A DNA stretch of 64,000 nucleotides from Pascua guehoae. Lineage: Eukaryota > Basidiomycota > Tremellomycetes > Trichosporonales > Trichosporonaceae. Below, in pieces: positions 20,927 through 32,469 of this stretch. Below the pieces are notes generated by a model. That model had not been told where the DNA came from. It did not search any database and worked only from the letters and a program-made list of their open reading frames with translations. Each line of letters opens with the position of its first letter. Position 1 is the first letter of the stretch. Where the stretch lies: assembly GCA_001600415.1 (NCBI GenBank), contig BCJX01000023.1, positions 170,256 to 234,255 on the forward strand, written 5' to 3'. A program made the position numbers and the translations under genes.

Positions 20927-23900
20927 CTAACCAAGCGCCTTTGCGGTCAAGTGACCAATCTCGACCTCAATCTCGGCGAGCGCATGCGCCAGACTGCGTG
21001 CGTCGTCATACTTGCGCTGCGCATTGGCCTCTGCGATAAAGCTCTCGAGCTGTGCCTGCTGTTCGAGGAGGGGCTGGAGGCGGGCAGCGACGTCGTCTGC
21101 CTCGTCTGCGCGGACGCCCTCGGCGCGGAGGACGTCGGGGAGGCGCGACTCGACAATGACTGCGCGCTGGGCGCGGGCAGAGGCTGCGCGGCGCTGCAGT
21201 TTCGGCAGGGCCTGGACGGTGACCATGGCGCGGGCGAGGAAGGTGGCTGCCGAGCGCGCGAGGGAGGATTGGACGGCGGCCTGGGCGCTGCCTTCGGTGC
21301 AGCTGAGGGCCGAGATGCGTTTGGCGACCGCGTCGTACTGGCCCAGGAGGGTGAGGAGGACGCGGTGTGTGTCGAGCAGGTCGGGGTCGAGCTCGCCCGT
21401 CGTGCCCACCTCGGTCGTGGTGGTGCCCTGCTCGACGGCCGCTACGGCCGCCGCTGCCGCAGCCAGCAGCTCTTCGAATTCGGGAAGGAGCCCCTCAATG
21501 TCCCCCTGCAGCGCGCGGAGGGCGTGGTACAGCCGCGTGATTGGCGTCACACGCGCGCGGTCCGCCATCCGCTGCTTGCGCCCCACCACCGCCCAGCACT
21601 CGCGGCACACGCGCACGCCACGCACCTGTACCTCCTGCGGCTGCTGCGGCAGCGGCGTCGTGGGCCGCGACGTGTCCGACGTGGCCCCGGACGTTGTCGT
21701 CAGCGCAGACGCCTCAGAGAGCCCAGACAGCGCAGACGCGTTGCGCCGGTGGCTCCGCGCCGTAGGCGCAGCACGCGTGGGCCGTGGGTGTGCCCGGATC
21801 GTGTCCCCGTCCTTGCCATTGTCCTTGTCGGCCTTGTCCGGGTCCTCGACAGTCATCCACCCCACAAACCCTTCGTCGACCTCTTCGCCACGTCCCGTCT
21901 TCCAGTCGGCCACCAGCAGGAGCGAGCACTTGTCCCGCCGCGTGCCCGGCGGCAGCGCCCCCGCAGACGACGGGTCCGCTCCGGGGTCGGCCGGCGAAAA
22001 CACTTGCGTCTGCACCGCGAGGAGCGCCGGAGGCGTAGGCGGCAGAGAGCACACGATGCGCCCGCAAAGTCGGCAGTGGTGTTTGCGTGTCGAGAGCGAA
22101 AATGATGCCCTGGGCGTCAGTGAACTCATGCGTGCTACCGCACAATGGCCAGCGGAGGCTCGAGGTGGGATGCTGCGCCGCGTATGCCGTACCATCGCCC
22201 CGCTCCTACACTGACGCAGCGCGCCAGTCACTGGTGGAATGTGCAATGCCGCTTGGAACAGGGTCATTTTCTAGATGGGCCGCGAAGAGAGGCTCTTGCA
22301 GATATGCACACATAGCCGGCGCCTCCAATGCCTAGCAATGTGAACCGGCAATGGCCACCAAGTGCACTGCCGCGACACCACGTTGAGAGGAAGCCCATTC
22401 AACGGCCCAGAACCGCCTTGGACACAAGCTAAATACACCCAACCCCCGCGTCCTGCAAGCCTCGCCGCAACTCGAGCTCGATACAGCCAGAGTGAAGTAT
22501 CCTCTTCCACTGGCCAACTCCCCAACACCAATGTCCCAGTCACAGTCCACAATCGCCCCGCTCACCCACACACATACCCACATCCACACACCCACCCCTA
22601 CACCCCGGGACACCTCCACCACCACCCACCCGACACTCACTGGCAAATACGACACTTGCGAACCTCGCCATCATCCTCCCACTTGACAATCCCCTGCTCT
22701 GCCGCGCGCTTGCGCGCCTCCTCTGGCCCCGGCCCCGCGGCGGCCTTGATGCCCTTCCACACTTCGCGGGGCTTGAGCGAGTCGAGCGCGCCGTCCATCG
22801 AGAGTAACGGGCGACGCCCGCTCGCTGCGCCTGCGACGCCCGACGCGACGCCAGAGACACCCGACGCGACGCCCGAGGCGATCTGGGAGAGGGAAAAGGA
22901 CGACGACGTCGAGCGGGTCAGTCCCGGTGCGGTTTGGAGGGTCGGGTTGAAGTGCAGGTCGACGAGCTGGGGTTAGCGGGGGTACCGGGGGGGGGGGGGG
23001 GGGGAGATTGGGTTTAGGGTATGATGGGGGTCGGCGCCCGTGTAGTGCGGCCGACATGGAGTGATGAGATGCAATGGAAGGATGCTGGAGATATGACACC
23101 GCAGAACGGATGAGAGACGTGGGCAACAGGTTGCGGACGGGGTGTAGATGAGTCCAACTGCGAGGACCAATGGCCAAGAGAACGAGACGATGTGCGTAAC
23201 GGGGGACCCCCCTGCTGGACACTGCAGAGCACCCGTTACACTTGGAAATGGGTATCATGTTGTCCAAGTCAGACGAGTGGTGCCGTGGTGTGCGTGGAGC
23301 CTCGACCGGCGGTCCCGTGGTGCCAGGACTACCACGTACACTCGAGTGTCATACCCGGTATCCGTGCTCGATTCCATCGCACGAGAACACGACACCATCC
23401 TCCACGCATCACACCGTTGTAAGACGCGAGCCGCGCGGACGCCAACTGGAATGGCACTGCAAGTCGCTCGCCGGGCATGGTCCGTACCGCCCGCGTCATC
23501 GACAGCTCGGCGTATCGACCTCTGCCATTCACCGCAGCCATCGCACGTTGGCACACGAGCTCTCACTAGTGCTCGCCCGTTGGCACATGAGCTCTCACTC
23601 GCGCTCGCCGTTCGCACACAACCTCTCGGCCTTGCTCGCCGGCTCCGCTCCACTCGCGCTCGCACGCACTCACCTTTGCCCATCTCCGTCCGAGCCTGCC
23701 CTCCTCCTTGTCCCTGTCTGCGGCCAAGGCCTTGCGGTCGTCGACATACTCCTCTGTGAGATCGCGGCGGACGCCGCTGGGCTGGAAACCAATCTTGTAG
23801 GGCATGCCGGCGCGCGCGCGGGGAATGCCGTGTATGGAGCTTGCCGAGTGGCGGTGGGTGTGCTGTGTGTAGGTCGGCGTGGTGGGTGCCGGGCTCGAGG

Positions 23901-25095
23901 CAGCACTTGAGCTTGCCATGTTGGGGGTGCTGCCTGGTATTTGTGTGTGGAGAGTATATGTTGCCGAGGCGGAATTCGAGTGTGCGTGGCCGTGGCCGCG
24001 TCCCACGGGACGTCCGGGGCGGATGGTGGTACTTGTGCCGGTGGGTGTACCGTTCGCACTGCCGGGTGCGCTGTGCGCGCTCGTGGCCGACTGCGCAGAG
24101 AGGGCGGGGGACGTGCCGCGTGCAACTGGCGGGTGTGGGTGGCCAGTGTGGCCTGGGTTTGGACCTGTGGGACCTGCGTTACCTGCGCCCACGGCAAGGG
24201 CAGGCGCGTCATTGCCGGACCCTGGGCCGGTGTGTCCGATGCTGTCGCTGGTGCTGCCTGTGCGAGCGTGGGTGTGGGCGCGGTCGGCGCCGGCCGGGGG
24301 AGCGGTGGAGGGGCGGTGGAAGCGGGCGGGGGAGGATGAGCGGCGTGCCGACGTGGTGCTCCCGAGGCGCGAGACGTTGGCGGGCTGTGGTGGGCGGCGG
24401 GATGTTGGTGGGGGGGAGGGCGAGCGGGCGCCGGATACGGATACGGCGGTGGTAGGCGTGGAACCTGGGGGCGAGTATGGCATGACTGCGGTAGCCGACG
24501 TCGCGGTGGACGCCGACGACACACTGCCTGCCGCCGACGCCGCGGCGCCGAGGCGCCGCACGCGCGGCTGCGGCGGCTGCGGGACTGCGGCGCCATACGC
24601 GTGCTCTGGCGCCTGTCCCCACGAGTTGGGCCGGGGACCCCCCTGTGCGCCCTGGCGCGCACTCGCGACGAGCCCGCCGACCTCGTGCCCGACCGTCGTG
24701 GCCACCGTGGCCACGCCCGAGAGCGTGTTTGTGAGAAACTCGCGCCCGCGGCCCTCGCCACGCGGCGCCAGTGCAGAGAGCCACTGCGACGCGCGTTCCG
24801 CCGCACTCGCGCCCGCAGACGCAGACGACTGCGACCGCTGCCGCCGTGGCTGCGGCCGGAGACCTTGAGAAGAAGAATCGGGAAGGTTGGCCAGTGATGT
24901 TGAAGACGTCGAGGTCGGGATCACACCTGATGCCGATGCCGGGCCGCCAGAACCCCCACTCGACGAAGAGCCCACTTCGGCGCTGCCGTTGGCGTTGACG
25001 GTGACGTTGACATTGGCATGCCCGTTCGGGACGCGCGAGGCAGAGGCCCCAGAGCCAAAGGCACGCCGTGGGGCGGTCGCGTACGCGCTGGCCAT
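20927..25095 (-). CDS. PEP7: FYVE zinc-finger vacuolar sorting protein, Pep7/Vac1/rabenosyn-5 family
   Basis: Three exons (25095-23674, 22966-22641, 22109-20927) give 976 residues, phases closing. The first 420 residues are Ser/Ala/Pro-rich and disordered. Then comes the family-specific PYKIGFQPSGVRRDLTEEYV block and LVDLHFNPT. The FYVE finger begins CRIC (spanning the exon 2/3 junction) and carries the lipid-binding signature RKHHCRLCG; the last Cys pair, VRVCRECW, comes only after an insert of more than 100 residues. The C-terminus contains LESFIAEANAQRKYDDARSL, matching the Rab-binding helical hairpin of rabenosyn-5. The protein should bind PI3P on endosomes, with Rab5/Vps21 and Vps45, to tether Golgi-derived vesicles. 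The yeast N-terminal C2H2 finger is not visible. Intron 1 contains an 18-G run (C on the coding strand). Confidence 0.9.
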
Positions 25096-26500
25096 GGCGC
25101 GGAGGGGACGCGGAGTGGACGAGCGGGCGCGGAGGTGCGCGAGTGAGATGGGGTAAACGGTGGATGCGATGAGACTGTGACAATGGACACGGCGACGAGG
25201 CTGTTGCATGTGGTGGACACCGGCCCAGGCCAGGCCTCGGCCGCCACGCTTGCGGGTTTGCTTCCGTCTTCGCGCCTTACCCCAGGTCTGCGTCATGTCA
25301 TTTCCTGCGCGCGTGGGTGGCAAAAAAAGAGAGACTGGCAGGCAGACCAGGGTCTGATTAGCGACAACCCAACCGGCCAGTGTCTTGGCTTGGCTCTCGC
25401 TTGCCTCGGCTAGAGAAGAGACTGGGCTGCTCATCAGCCATCCAAAGCGCGTCGCAGCAAAACTTCCGTCTGCGTCGTCGATAATCAACAACAATCCACT
25501 TGTCAACCCTCCCAACAACGTCCTACGCCAAACGGTCCAACACACCGCCTCCGCTTCCCGCTTGACCTCAAGCCCCCTCTCCCTTGCACCCTTCACCCCG
25601 CAACTCCTCCCCCCAACCCCCCGCACCCACTCGCCCACACCCCAACCCNNNNNNNNNNNNNNNNNNNNNNNNNNNNNNNNNNNNNNNNNNNNNNNNNNNN
25701 NNNNNNNNNNNNNNNNNNNNNNNNNNNNNNNNNNNNNNNNNNNNNNNNNNNNNNNNNNNNNNNNNNNNNNNNNNNNNNNNNNNNNNNNNNNNNNNNNNNN
25801 NNNNNNNNNNNNNNNNNNNNNNNNNNNNNNNNNNNNNNNNNNNNNNNNNNNNNNNNNNNNNNNNNNNNNNNNNNNNNNNNGTCTCGACAGAGGGGCGCGG
25901 GACGGAGACGAGCAAGGACGGAGGGCATACCGAAGGACGCGCGTGACCCGCTGCGACCGAGTAGACTAGAGGCGCAAGGGACCACCGACCACGGCAAGCA
26001 GGCACACGCTGACAGACAGAAGGCGAAGACTGCCTGATGCGGCCGAGACCCCGGCTCTCGACGAACGCGCACAGCATACCCACACCCTTCTGTCGACATG
26101 ACTACCGGCGGCACATATTCCGCACTGCAATCGACCGTACGGCGCGCTTTCAGTGAAGGCTTGTAACTGTACACTGCCGCGACTGCGAACTGGTTGGCCG
26201 CGGCATGACAAGGGATGAGTGGCGGGCTGTGGCGATGTGATGTGGCGTGTATACTGAGTGGGGCAGAGGTGGAAGCGACAACTCGACAATGCGACAACTG
26301 CGGACACGTGACCGGGTATGCCGCTTGGTTGCAGAGTTGTGCAGCTCGCGCTCCCTTGCCCGCCAGCCTTGCGCGCACCCTACTCTGTATCGCCATATAC
26401 TCAAGACATGTACACCTGCATAAAATCCAGATACCCGTGAACAATGAATGACACCCCGCGACTACTCTCCCGCCTCGGGACCAAACGCGGCTGGCGGCGC
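25096..26500. other. PEP7 promoter / TRM140 3' spacer with a gap
   Basis: 1.4 kb between the PEP7 start and the TRM140 stop, broken by 232 N. The pyrimidine-rich part 25490-25648 probably belongs to the PEP7 promoter or leader on the other strand. Nothing coding was recognised on either side of the gap. Confidence 0.5.
25649..25880. other. Assembly gap (232 N)
   Basis: A block of N of unknown true length. The left flank is C-rich and the right flank resumes in ordinary sequence. Confidence 1.
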
Positions 26501-26592
26501 TTATGCAATCTTGGTCGCCTTGGCCTGCAGCCAGATGCGGTACATCTGGAGCTTGCGTTTGCGGTTGACGAGCTGCGTGTTAGCGGCGTGTA

Positions 26593-26658
<66 letters not shown>

Positions 26659-29126
26659 GGGGGCGTTGGGGAGGGCGAGGTTAGAAGAGAAACAGAGGAC
26701 AAATAGGCCACATGAACGGCGAGTGGGGTGTGGTCGGCACATGGCGGACTAGAGACCACTCCCATTGTTGCTCCTTTTGTAGAGCATCGTTGGATCTGCA
26801 ATGCCACAAGCACCCCTTTGCGCGGGGTACCGTTGCACTTTGCAACGGCAGCGCACCAAGCCATTCCTGACCTCCGTCCCACGCCCAGCGCACATCTGCC
26901 TCCCCCCAGTTCGACACCACTCACCAGCCGCCTGTCCTCCTCCAACTGCTTAATCTCAAACATGCTCCCGTCAGCCGCTCCCCTAGGCGGTGCCGTGAGC
27001 ATGCCGCCGAGCTCGTCGCGCTCGAAAAAGTAGACGCGCGTGCCGTCGCCGCGGATGTAGAGGTTGGGCACGTCGAGGAGGCGCTGCTTTGTGATGCGGA
27101 GCTGGGCGAGGTCGTGGCGTCCATAGTCGCGGATGACGAGGAGGCCGCCGGGCTTGAGGGCAGAGTAGAGGTTGTGCATGGCCTGCGCCCACTCGTCGGG
27201 GTGGAGGGCCGAGAGGACGTAGATGACGCTCAGGACGTCGACAGAGTTGGGCTCGACGCCCTCGGGGAGTGAGTATGTGGGTGCCGGGGTGCTAGGAGTG
27301 GCTGCAGACTCGCCCTCGGCCTCGGCCTTTGGCTCTGGGCGCGACGTGATATCCCACACGGACGCCTGCATGACGCCCAGCCCGTGCTCGGCGCGCGGGT
27401 ACAGCGGCGACGCCTGGACGACCTTTACCGCCTTGGCAGAGTAGTCTGTGGCAAAGATGCGCAGGTCGGGGTTTTCGTTGTGCATCAACAGTGGGAACAC
27501 GGTGTTGCCCGCACCGCATCCGACCTCGAGGATCGTCTTGGGGCCCGCGTCGGGCTCGCAGCACGCGACCAGCTCGGGAAACTCGAGCGGCAGCCAGCGG
27601 CGGTTCTTGAAGAACTGGTCCTTGTGGTTGGAGTAGAACTTGTCCCAGTACTTTGCGGGGCGCGCGTTGTATTCCTCTGTCGGGTTAACGGGTTGCTAAA
27701 GGTAGAGGCAGGGTGTCTTCATGTTGCTGGGGGGGGGGGGGGGGGGGGGGAGACTAGAAGCAGTGGTCCTCTGCTAATGTCATGACGACACTCCTGCAGA
27801 ACCTCGTCCAGAACCTCGTCCAGACGCTCGCCCAGACGCTCGCCCAGACACTCGTCCAGACGCTCGCCCAGACACTCGTCCACACACTCGTCCACACACT
27901 CGTCCACATACCCGCTAGACACTCGCCAGACACTCGCCAGACACTCGCCAGACACTCGCCAGACACTCGCCAGACACTCGCCAGACACTCGCCAGACACT
28001 CGTCAGACACTCGTCCAGACACTCATCCAGACACTCGCCAGACACTCCCCCAGACACTCCCCCAGACATTCCGCCTCAGCAGTGGGCCTCAGAGGCACGA
28101 GTCAGATCCACGACCCAGACTCCCCTCTCTGTGTCCAACTGCGGACACAACTGCCCCACAGCCGCCCACACCCAACACCAGCGCACACTCACGCGTCTTG
28201 TCCTCGGGCACGGGGCTATTACGGTGCTGCTCCATAATCTCGGCGGCGCGCTCCCCAAAGTCGTCGGGCAGCTCGGCGTGGTCCCTTGATGTCAGCGTCT
28301 GTTGTGTAGGTCGGCTCGTCCTTCCGCCTCCTTGCAGGGTGGGTACTCCGCGCTCTCCGGCTGTCTACGACGGTTGCGGCTCCTCGGCGTCGAGGGCCCA
28401 CCGTCCTCGTCCTCAAGAGCTCCCGTCCTCGTCCCCAAGAGTCCACCGTCCTCGTCCACAAGAGCCCACCATCCTCGTCCACAAGAGCTCCCGTCCTCAT
28501 CTGCGCCTGTTACCTCGACCATCCTCATTCTCCGAGGTCACGATCCTCTATCGTCTCCAACGCCATTCTCTACCACAACCCGCTCCGCTGTCCACCCTGG
28601 CCGACGCGGTCCAGTCCCAACCAACCGTCACCAACGGCCACCTCCAACACCTCCAACTCCCCAACCCCCCCCCCCTCTCCCTACCCCACCTCTCGACCGA
28701 CGCCCCCACCCACCGCCCCCCCCACCCCCGGCCCAACCCCAATACCCACCAAGCATTCATACTAAACACATCATCCGTCTCGGCCAACTTGCGCGCCCCA
28801 AACGGCACATCCCGCGGCGGCCCGTCCGGCTTGAGCCACTTGTCAATCACCGACATGCGCAGCGTCGACGGCCCCGCCTCGGCCGTGTGCGACAGTGACT
28901 GCGACGGAGGCTGCGGTGCGGGGGTGGTGCCGCGCGACGGCTCGTGCGAGGGCAGCGCCGACGAGAGGGCCGAGAGGGACAGCGGTGTGTCGGCGCCGCT
29001 TTCCGAGTTGACGGGCTCGGGCGTGGCGGACATGGCGCGTGTGAGGGAGCGCAGGGGTGGGGTCGGGAGGTCAAGTACGCGGGCGAGGGGCAGGCTGGAT
29101 AGGCGGACGCGGGGGCGTGTCAACAT
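26501..29126 (-). CDS. TRM140: tRNA (cytosine-32 N3)-methyltransferase, Trm140/METTL2 family
   Basis: Exons 29033-28750 (or from 29126), 28284-28193, 27676-26925, 26572-26501; from the ATG at 29033 the product is 399 residues and phases close. Family hallmarks in order: FSMNAWDHAELPDDF, QEYNARPAKYWDKFY, FFKNRRWLPLEFPEL, SAM motif I TILEVGCGAGN (about residues 173-183), FATDYSAKAVKVV, VDVLSVIYVLSALHP, LKPGGLLVIRDYGRHDLAQL, and VYFFERDEL. It makes 3-methylcytidine at position 32 of tRNA-Thr/Ser/Arg. A second in-frame ATG 93 nt upstream would add MLTRPRVRLSSLPLARVLDL plus 11 residues, Arg-rich and amphipathic like a mitochondrial presequence. Intron 1 and intron 2 contain minisatellites; intron 3 a 64-nt homopolymer. 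Confidence 0.92.
26594..26657. repeat. 64-nt poly-G run in last TRM140 intron
   Basis: G on the plus strand, C on the coding strand, ending exactly 10 nt before the CTAAC branch point of the intron 26924-26573. Confidence 0.95.
27729..27750. repeat. 22-nt poly-G run in TRM140 intron 2
   Basis: C on the coding strand, about 40 nt upstream of the TTAAC branch-like site of the intron 28192-27677. Confidence 0.95.
27795..28073. repeat. 11/12-bp minisatellite (CAGACACTCGC) in TRM140 intron 2
   Basis: About 24 tandem copies: 12-bp CTCGCCCAGACA/CTCGTCCAGACG variants on the left, a purer 11-bp CAGACACTCGC block at about 27919-28007, and decayed copies to 28073. It makes up more than half of the 516-nt intron. 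Confidence 0.92.
28376..28500. repeat. 24-bp-class minisatellite in TRM140 intron 1
   Basis: About five imperfect copies of a unit resembling CCGTCCTCGTCCACAAGAGC followed by CCAC or TCCC, inside the intron 28749-28285. Unrelated in sequence to the intron 2 array. Confidence 0.85.
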
Positions 29127-30501
29127 GGACTGGTGGGTAAGCGAGTCGGTCCGTCAATCAGTCTGCAGTCGAGGAGCTAGGAGGTAGAGGACAAAATCGT
29201 CACTCTGCGGTTGAACTTTTCCGTGCCTGAATGTGCGCAGGTAAACAAAAATTGATATTGAAATGGATTAGAAGGTGGATCATTAATGGGAGTTGAAATG
29301 ATTAGTGTTGGCCACGTGGTTTGCCACGTGGTTGAAAAGCCGCCGTGATCCGCGTGCGGGTGCGTTCCTGGCAGACGCAGATCCTCGATGCCGTAGCGTC
29401 TGGCGCCTTTCCATTTCTGTCGGGCCAGTCGCTCAGAGGATCAGAGGCCGTATGTCCTACCTGCTGCGCCGAGGCGGAGAGTCGCACATGCGCGCATTAA
29501 CGCATTGTTGATGTGAATGCCCAAAACACGTGATCTTGAGCAGCCAAAAGTACGGCCAAGTCTTGCTTGCTCTATGACACTAGGATTCTACAATGCACTG
29601 CCGCGACGACAGCGATCCCTTGTGAGCAGAATGATCAGACGCGTGGTTGTGCCACGTTATTGACACATATCCAAAGCCGACCCCACGTGTACCAATCGAA
29701 GAAATTTGGCATCCAAGAACACCTGCTGTGCTAGTAGCAGCGCGCCAACAAATCAAGACGACGAGTGCGAGCTGCGTCTCCTCTGTGTCTGCGGCACACG
29801 TCCAAGGTGTAACTGGCCATGTTAGAGTAATGCCGACGCGTCCAGAGCAAGAGCACAGACCAGTAGTGTGGATATCGGCAACTTGGTTTCATTATTTTCG
29901 ATTTTTCAATCTGTCGATCCCTGAAGGACAGGTGCAATGGGGCCGGCGGCAGTGGCACACAACGCACAAGAGCAGAGGCAAGTCCAGCGTCGAGGTGCAG
30001 TAGCTACGAGTAGCGCCGTCGAAACCCGCCCACACAAGCAGTTTGGCAGAGGGCATAACAGTGACGGCCCAGGTCGGCCGATAACGACCGCCCAGGGGGG
30101 AGGGACAGGCTACGGAGTGATCATGTGGTGAAGAGGGCAAACTACTGCAAACCATCAGCCAACCAGCAGTGTCAAAGCATCAGCCAGTGCCGCAACAAAG
30201 CCACACCAAACGAGGGCATGCAAGCAGGCAGCACAGCAAGCCAGCAAGCAAGACCTGCAGCCAGGCCAAGCCTGTAGCCATTGTGGCATACCCTAGTAGT
30301 AGCAGTCTTCCTGGATGACATCGTCACAAACTTGTGCCTGCAATCTGCGCCCGCCCAGCCCCCCCCCCCTCTTCCCCCTCCCCTCCCGTTCCCTGCCCAC
30401 CCAGCACCCAGCACCCACCACCTCGTCCCCTCTGATCATCATCCTCCCCACTCATCTCTTTCTCCTCGACATCTCCATCTCCCCACCCCATCCTCTGTGC
30501 C
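29127..30501. promoter_or_regulatory. Divergent TRM140/IDH1 intergenic region with CACGTG cluster
   Basis: 1.37 kb between two divergent starts. Four palindromic CACGTG E-boxes lie at 29313-29318, 29325-29330, 29527-29532 and 29684-29689; the first two are part of a 12-bp tandem duplication. CACGTG is the site of bHLH regulators such as Cbf1. No coding exon was recognised in the interval; the final 150 bp before the IDH1 ATG are pyrimidine-rich. Confidence 0.5.
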
Positions 30502-32469
30502 ATGTTTGCCCCCATCCGTGCTTCCGCCTCGGGCGCGATGCGTGCCGCCCTCCGCGCGCAGGTGAGTCCAGCCCCACCCCCGGTATTACAACCTACACGA
30601 TTGTCAACTGGGCACCTGGTCGTTTGGTGAAAACAAATTTGATCACGCACCACGTCGTCCACCGTCCATCCCTCCCTCCCTCCATCTCATTGCTCCTCGT
30701 CCTCATCCCCGTCACCCCCACATCTATGCACAGTTGATTAACCCCCAGCGCCCCCTCGCCCGGTCCATGGCGTCGGTCGCCGAGGAGAACCGCGTGAGTT
30801 TGTTTCTGTGGCTGTGACCGTGGCCCGCCCTCCCCCGCTCCCCTCCCCTCCCGAATCCCCGATTACCCCGGGCGGGGACGCACAGGCCACGGTGCCGTGC
30901 GCATTTTGGTCAGCCGCTGACGCCCAGCTCCCGGCCAAGTATGGCGGTTAGTATCGGTCAAGCATCGAGTGCGAGAGCGAGAGCAACGTCGCCGTCGTGC
31001 ACGCCGGTGGGCATGGCTGTTGATGCTGGCGAGCCCTCGCATGTGCTGCGCCATGTGCTGCTGCACTGCGGGTGCCGTGCTAGGCTGTGCTTTTGTTGAT
31101 GGGCTGCCGACGACTTGCATCACGTTTATCTCGCATGCCCTGCAACGTGCACGAGCTCGCTGAGCGTGAGCGCACTTTGGCATAGGGCAAAACCAGCACT
31201 GGGCCGCTTGGGGATACCGCACCGTATACGTGTGGTATTCTCCTGCGCAGTGCTCTCCACCAGTGCCAGAGCAGGCGCGATTCGTGTCCTGCACGGGCAC
31301 GCCGAGCACGCCGAGTCCGCATTGCGTACCCTATCACGGCGGACGCGTGTAAGAAGGTTGCCCTTGCTGCGCCGTGCTGTGCATCCACCGTCTGCCTCAC
31401 GCTCGAGATTCATTTGCCTACCTCTGGCCTAACCCCCCCTACCCCCGCTCACACCCCAGGCAAGTACACTGTCACGCTCATCCCCGGTGACGGTATCGGC
31501 CCCGAGGTTGCGTCGTCTGTCAAGGAGGTGTTTACGACGCTCAAGGTGCCGGTCGAGTGGGAGCAGTACGACGTGTCTGGCGACAATGTCAACGACCAGC
31601 TGTACCAGGAGGCGACCGAGTCGCTCACGCGCAACAAGGTCGGCCTGAAGGGTATTCTCTACACGCCCATGGACCGCTCTGGCCACAACTCGTGGAACGT
31701 TGCCATGCGCCAAAACCTCGACATTTACGCGTCGGTGGTCGTGTGCAAGACGCTCGCTGGTTTCCCGACGCGCCACAAGGACGTCGACTTTGCGATTATC
31801 CGTGAAAACACCGAGGGCGAGTACTCTGGCCTCGAGCACCAGTCGTACCCTGGTGTCGTCGAGTCGCTCAAGGTGACGACGCGCGCAAAGGCCGAGCGCA
31901 TTGCGCGCTTTGCCTTTGACTTTGCCATCAAGAATGGCCGCAAAAAGGTCACGTGCGTCCACAAGGCCAACATTATGAAGCTCGGCGACGGTCTCTTCCT
32001 CAACACGTGCAAGCGCGTCGCAGAGGAAGAGTACGGCCACACGGGCATCAAGTTTGACTCGATGATTGTCGACAATGCCTCGATGCAGCTCGTCTCCAAG
32101 CCCCAGCAGTTCGACGTGGTCGTCCTCCCCAACCTCTACGGTAACATTATTAGCAACATTGGCGCCGGTCTCGTCGGCGGCCCCGGCGTCGTCCCCGGCT
32201 GCAACTTTGGCCGCGAGTACGCCCTCTTTGAGCCCGGATGCCGCCACATTGGAAAGGACATTATGGGCAAGAACAAGGCAAACCCCACCGCCCTCCTCCT
32301 CTCGTCCACCATGCTCCTCCGCCACCTCGGCCTCGAGGACCAGGCAAACCAGATTGCCGCCGCAGTCTACGACGTTATCGCAGAGGGCAAGCACGCCACC
32401 GCCGACATTGGCGGCAACACGTCCACCACCGAGTTTACCGCCGCCGTCCTCGAAAAGGCCCTCGCCTAG
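30502..32469 (+). CDS. IDH1: NAD-dependent isocitrate dehydrogenase, subunit 1 (mitochondrial)
   Basis: Four exons: 30502-30561, 30749-30793, 30928-30946 (19 nt), 31460-32469; 377 residues, phases closing. The N-terminus (MFAPIRASASGAMRAALRAQ) lacks acidic residues and is Arg/Ala-rich, a mitochondrial presequence. The body carries LIPGDGIGPEVASSV, NTEGEYSGLEHQSYPGVVES (about residue 156), IVDNASMQLVSKPQQFDVVV, LYGNIISNIGAGLVGGPGVV, EGKHATADIGG and ends EFTAAVLEKALA. The VDNASMQ string marks it as the regulatory subunit type (yeast Idh1) rather than catalytic Idh2. It would form the hetero-octamer that oxidises isocitrate to 2-oxoglutarate in the citric acid cycle. An alternative acceptor at 30733 would add LINPQ in frame. 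Confidence 0.95.

Noticed and set aside
20750..22214. Two long plus-strand frames (about 450 and 400 codons) over PEP7
   Set aside because: Arg/Gly/Ala-rich mirror of the PEP7 coding exon; the minus strand has the FYVE and Rab-binding motifs.
27795..28073. Array considered as a CRISPR
   Set aside because: Units are contiguous 11-12-bp tandem copies without spacers, and lie in a fungal intron.
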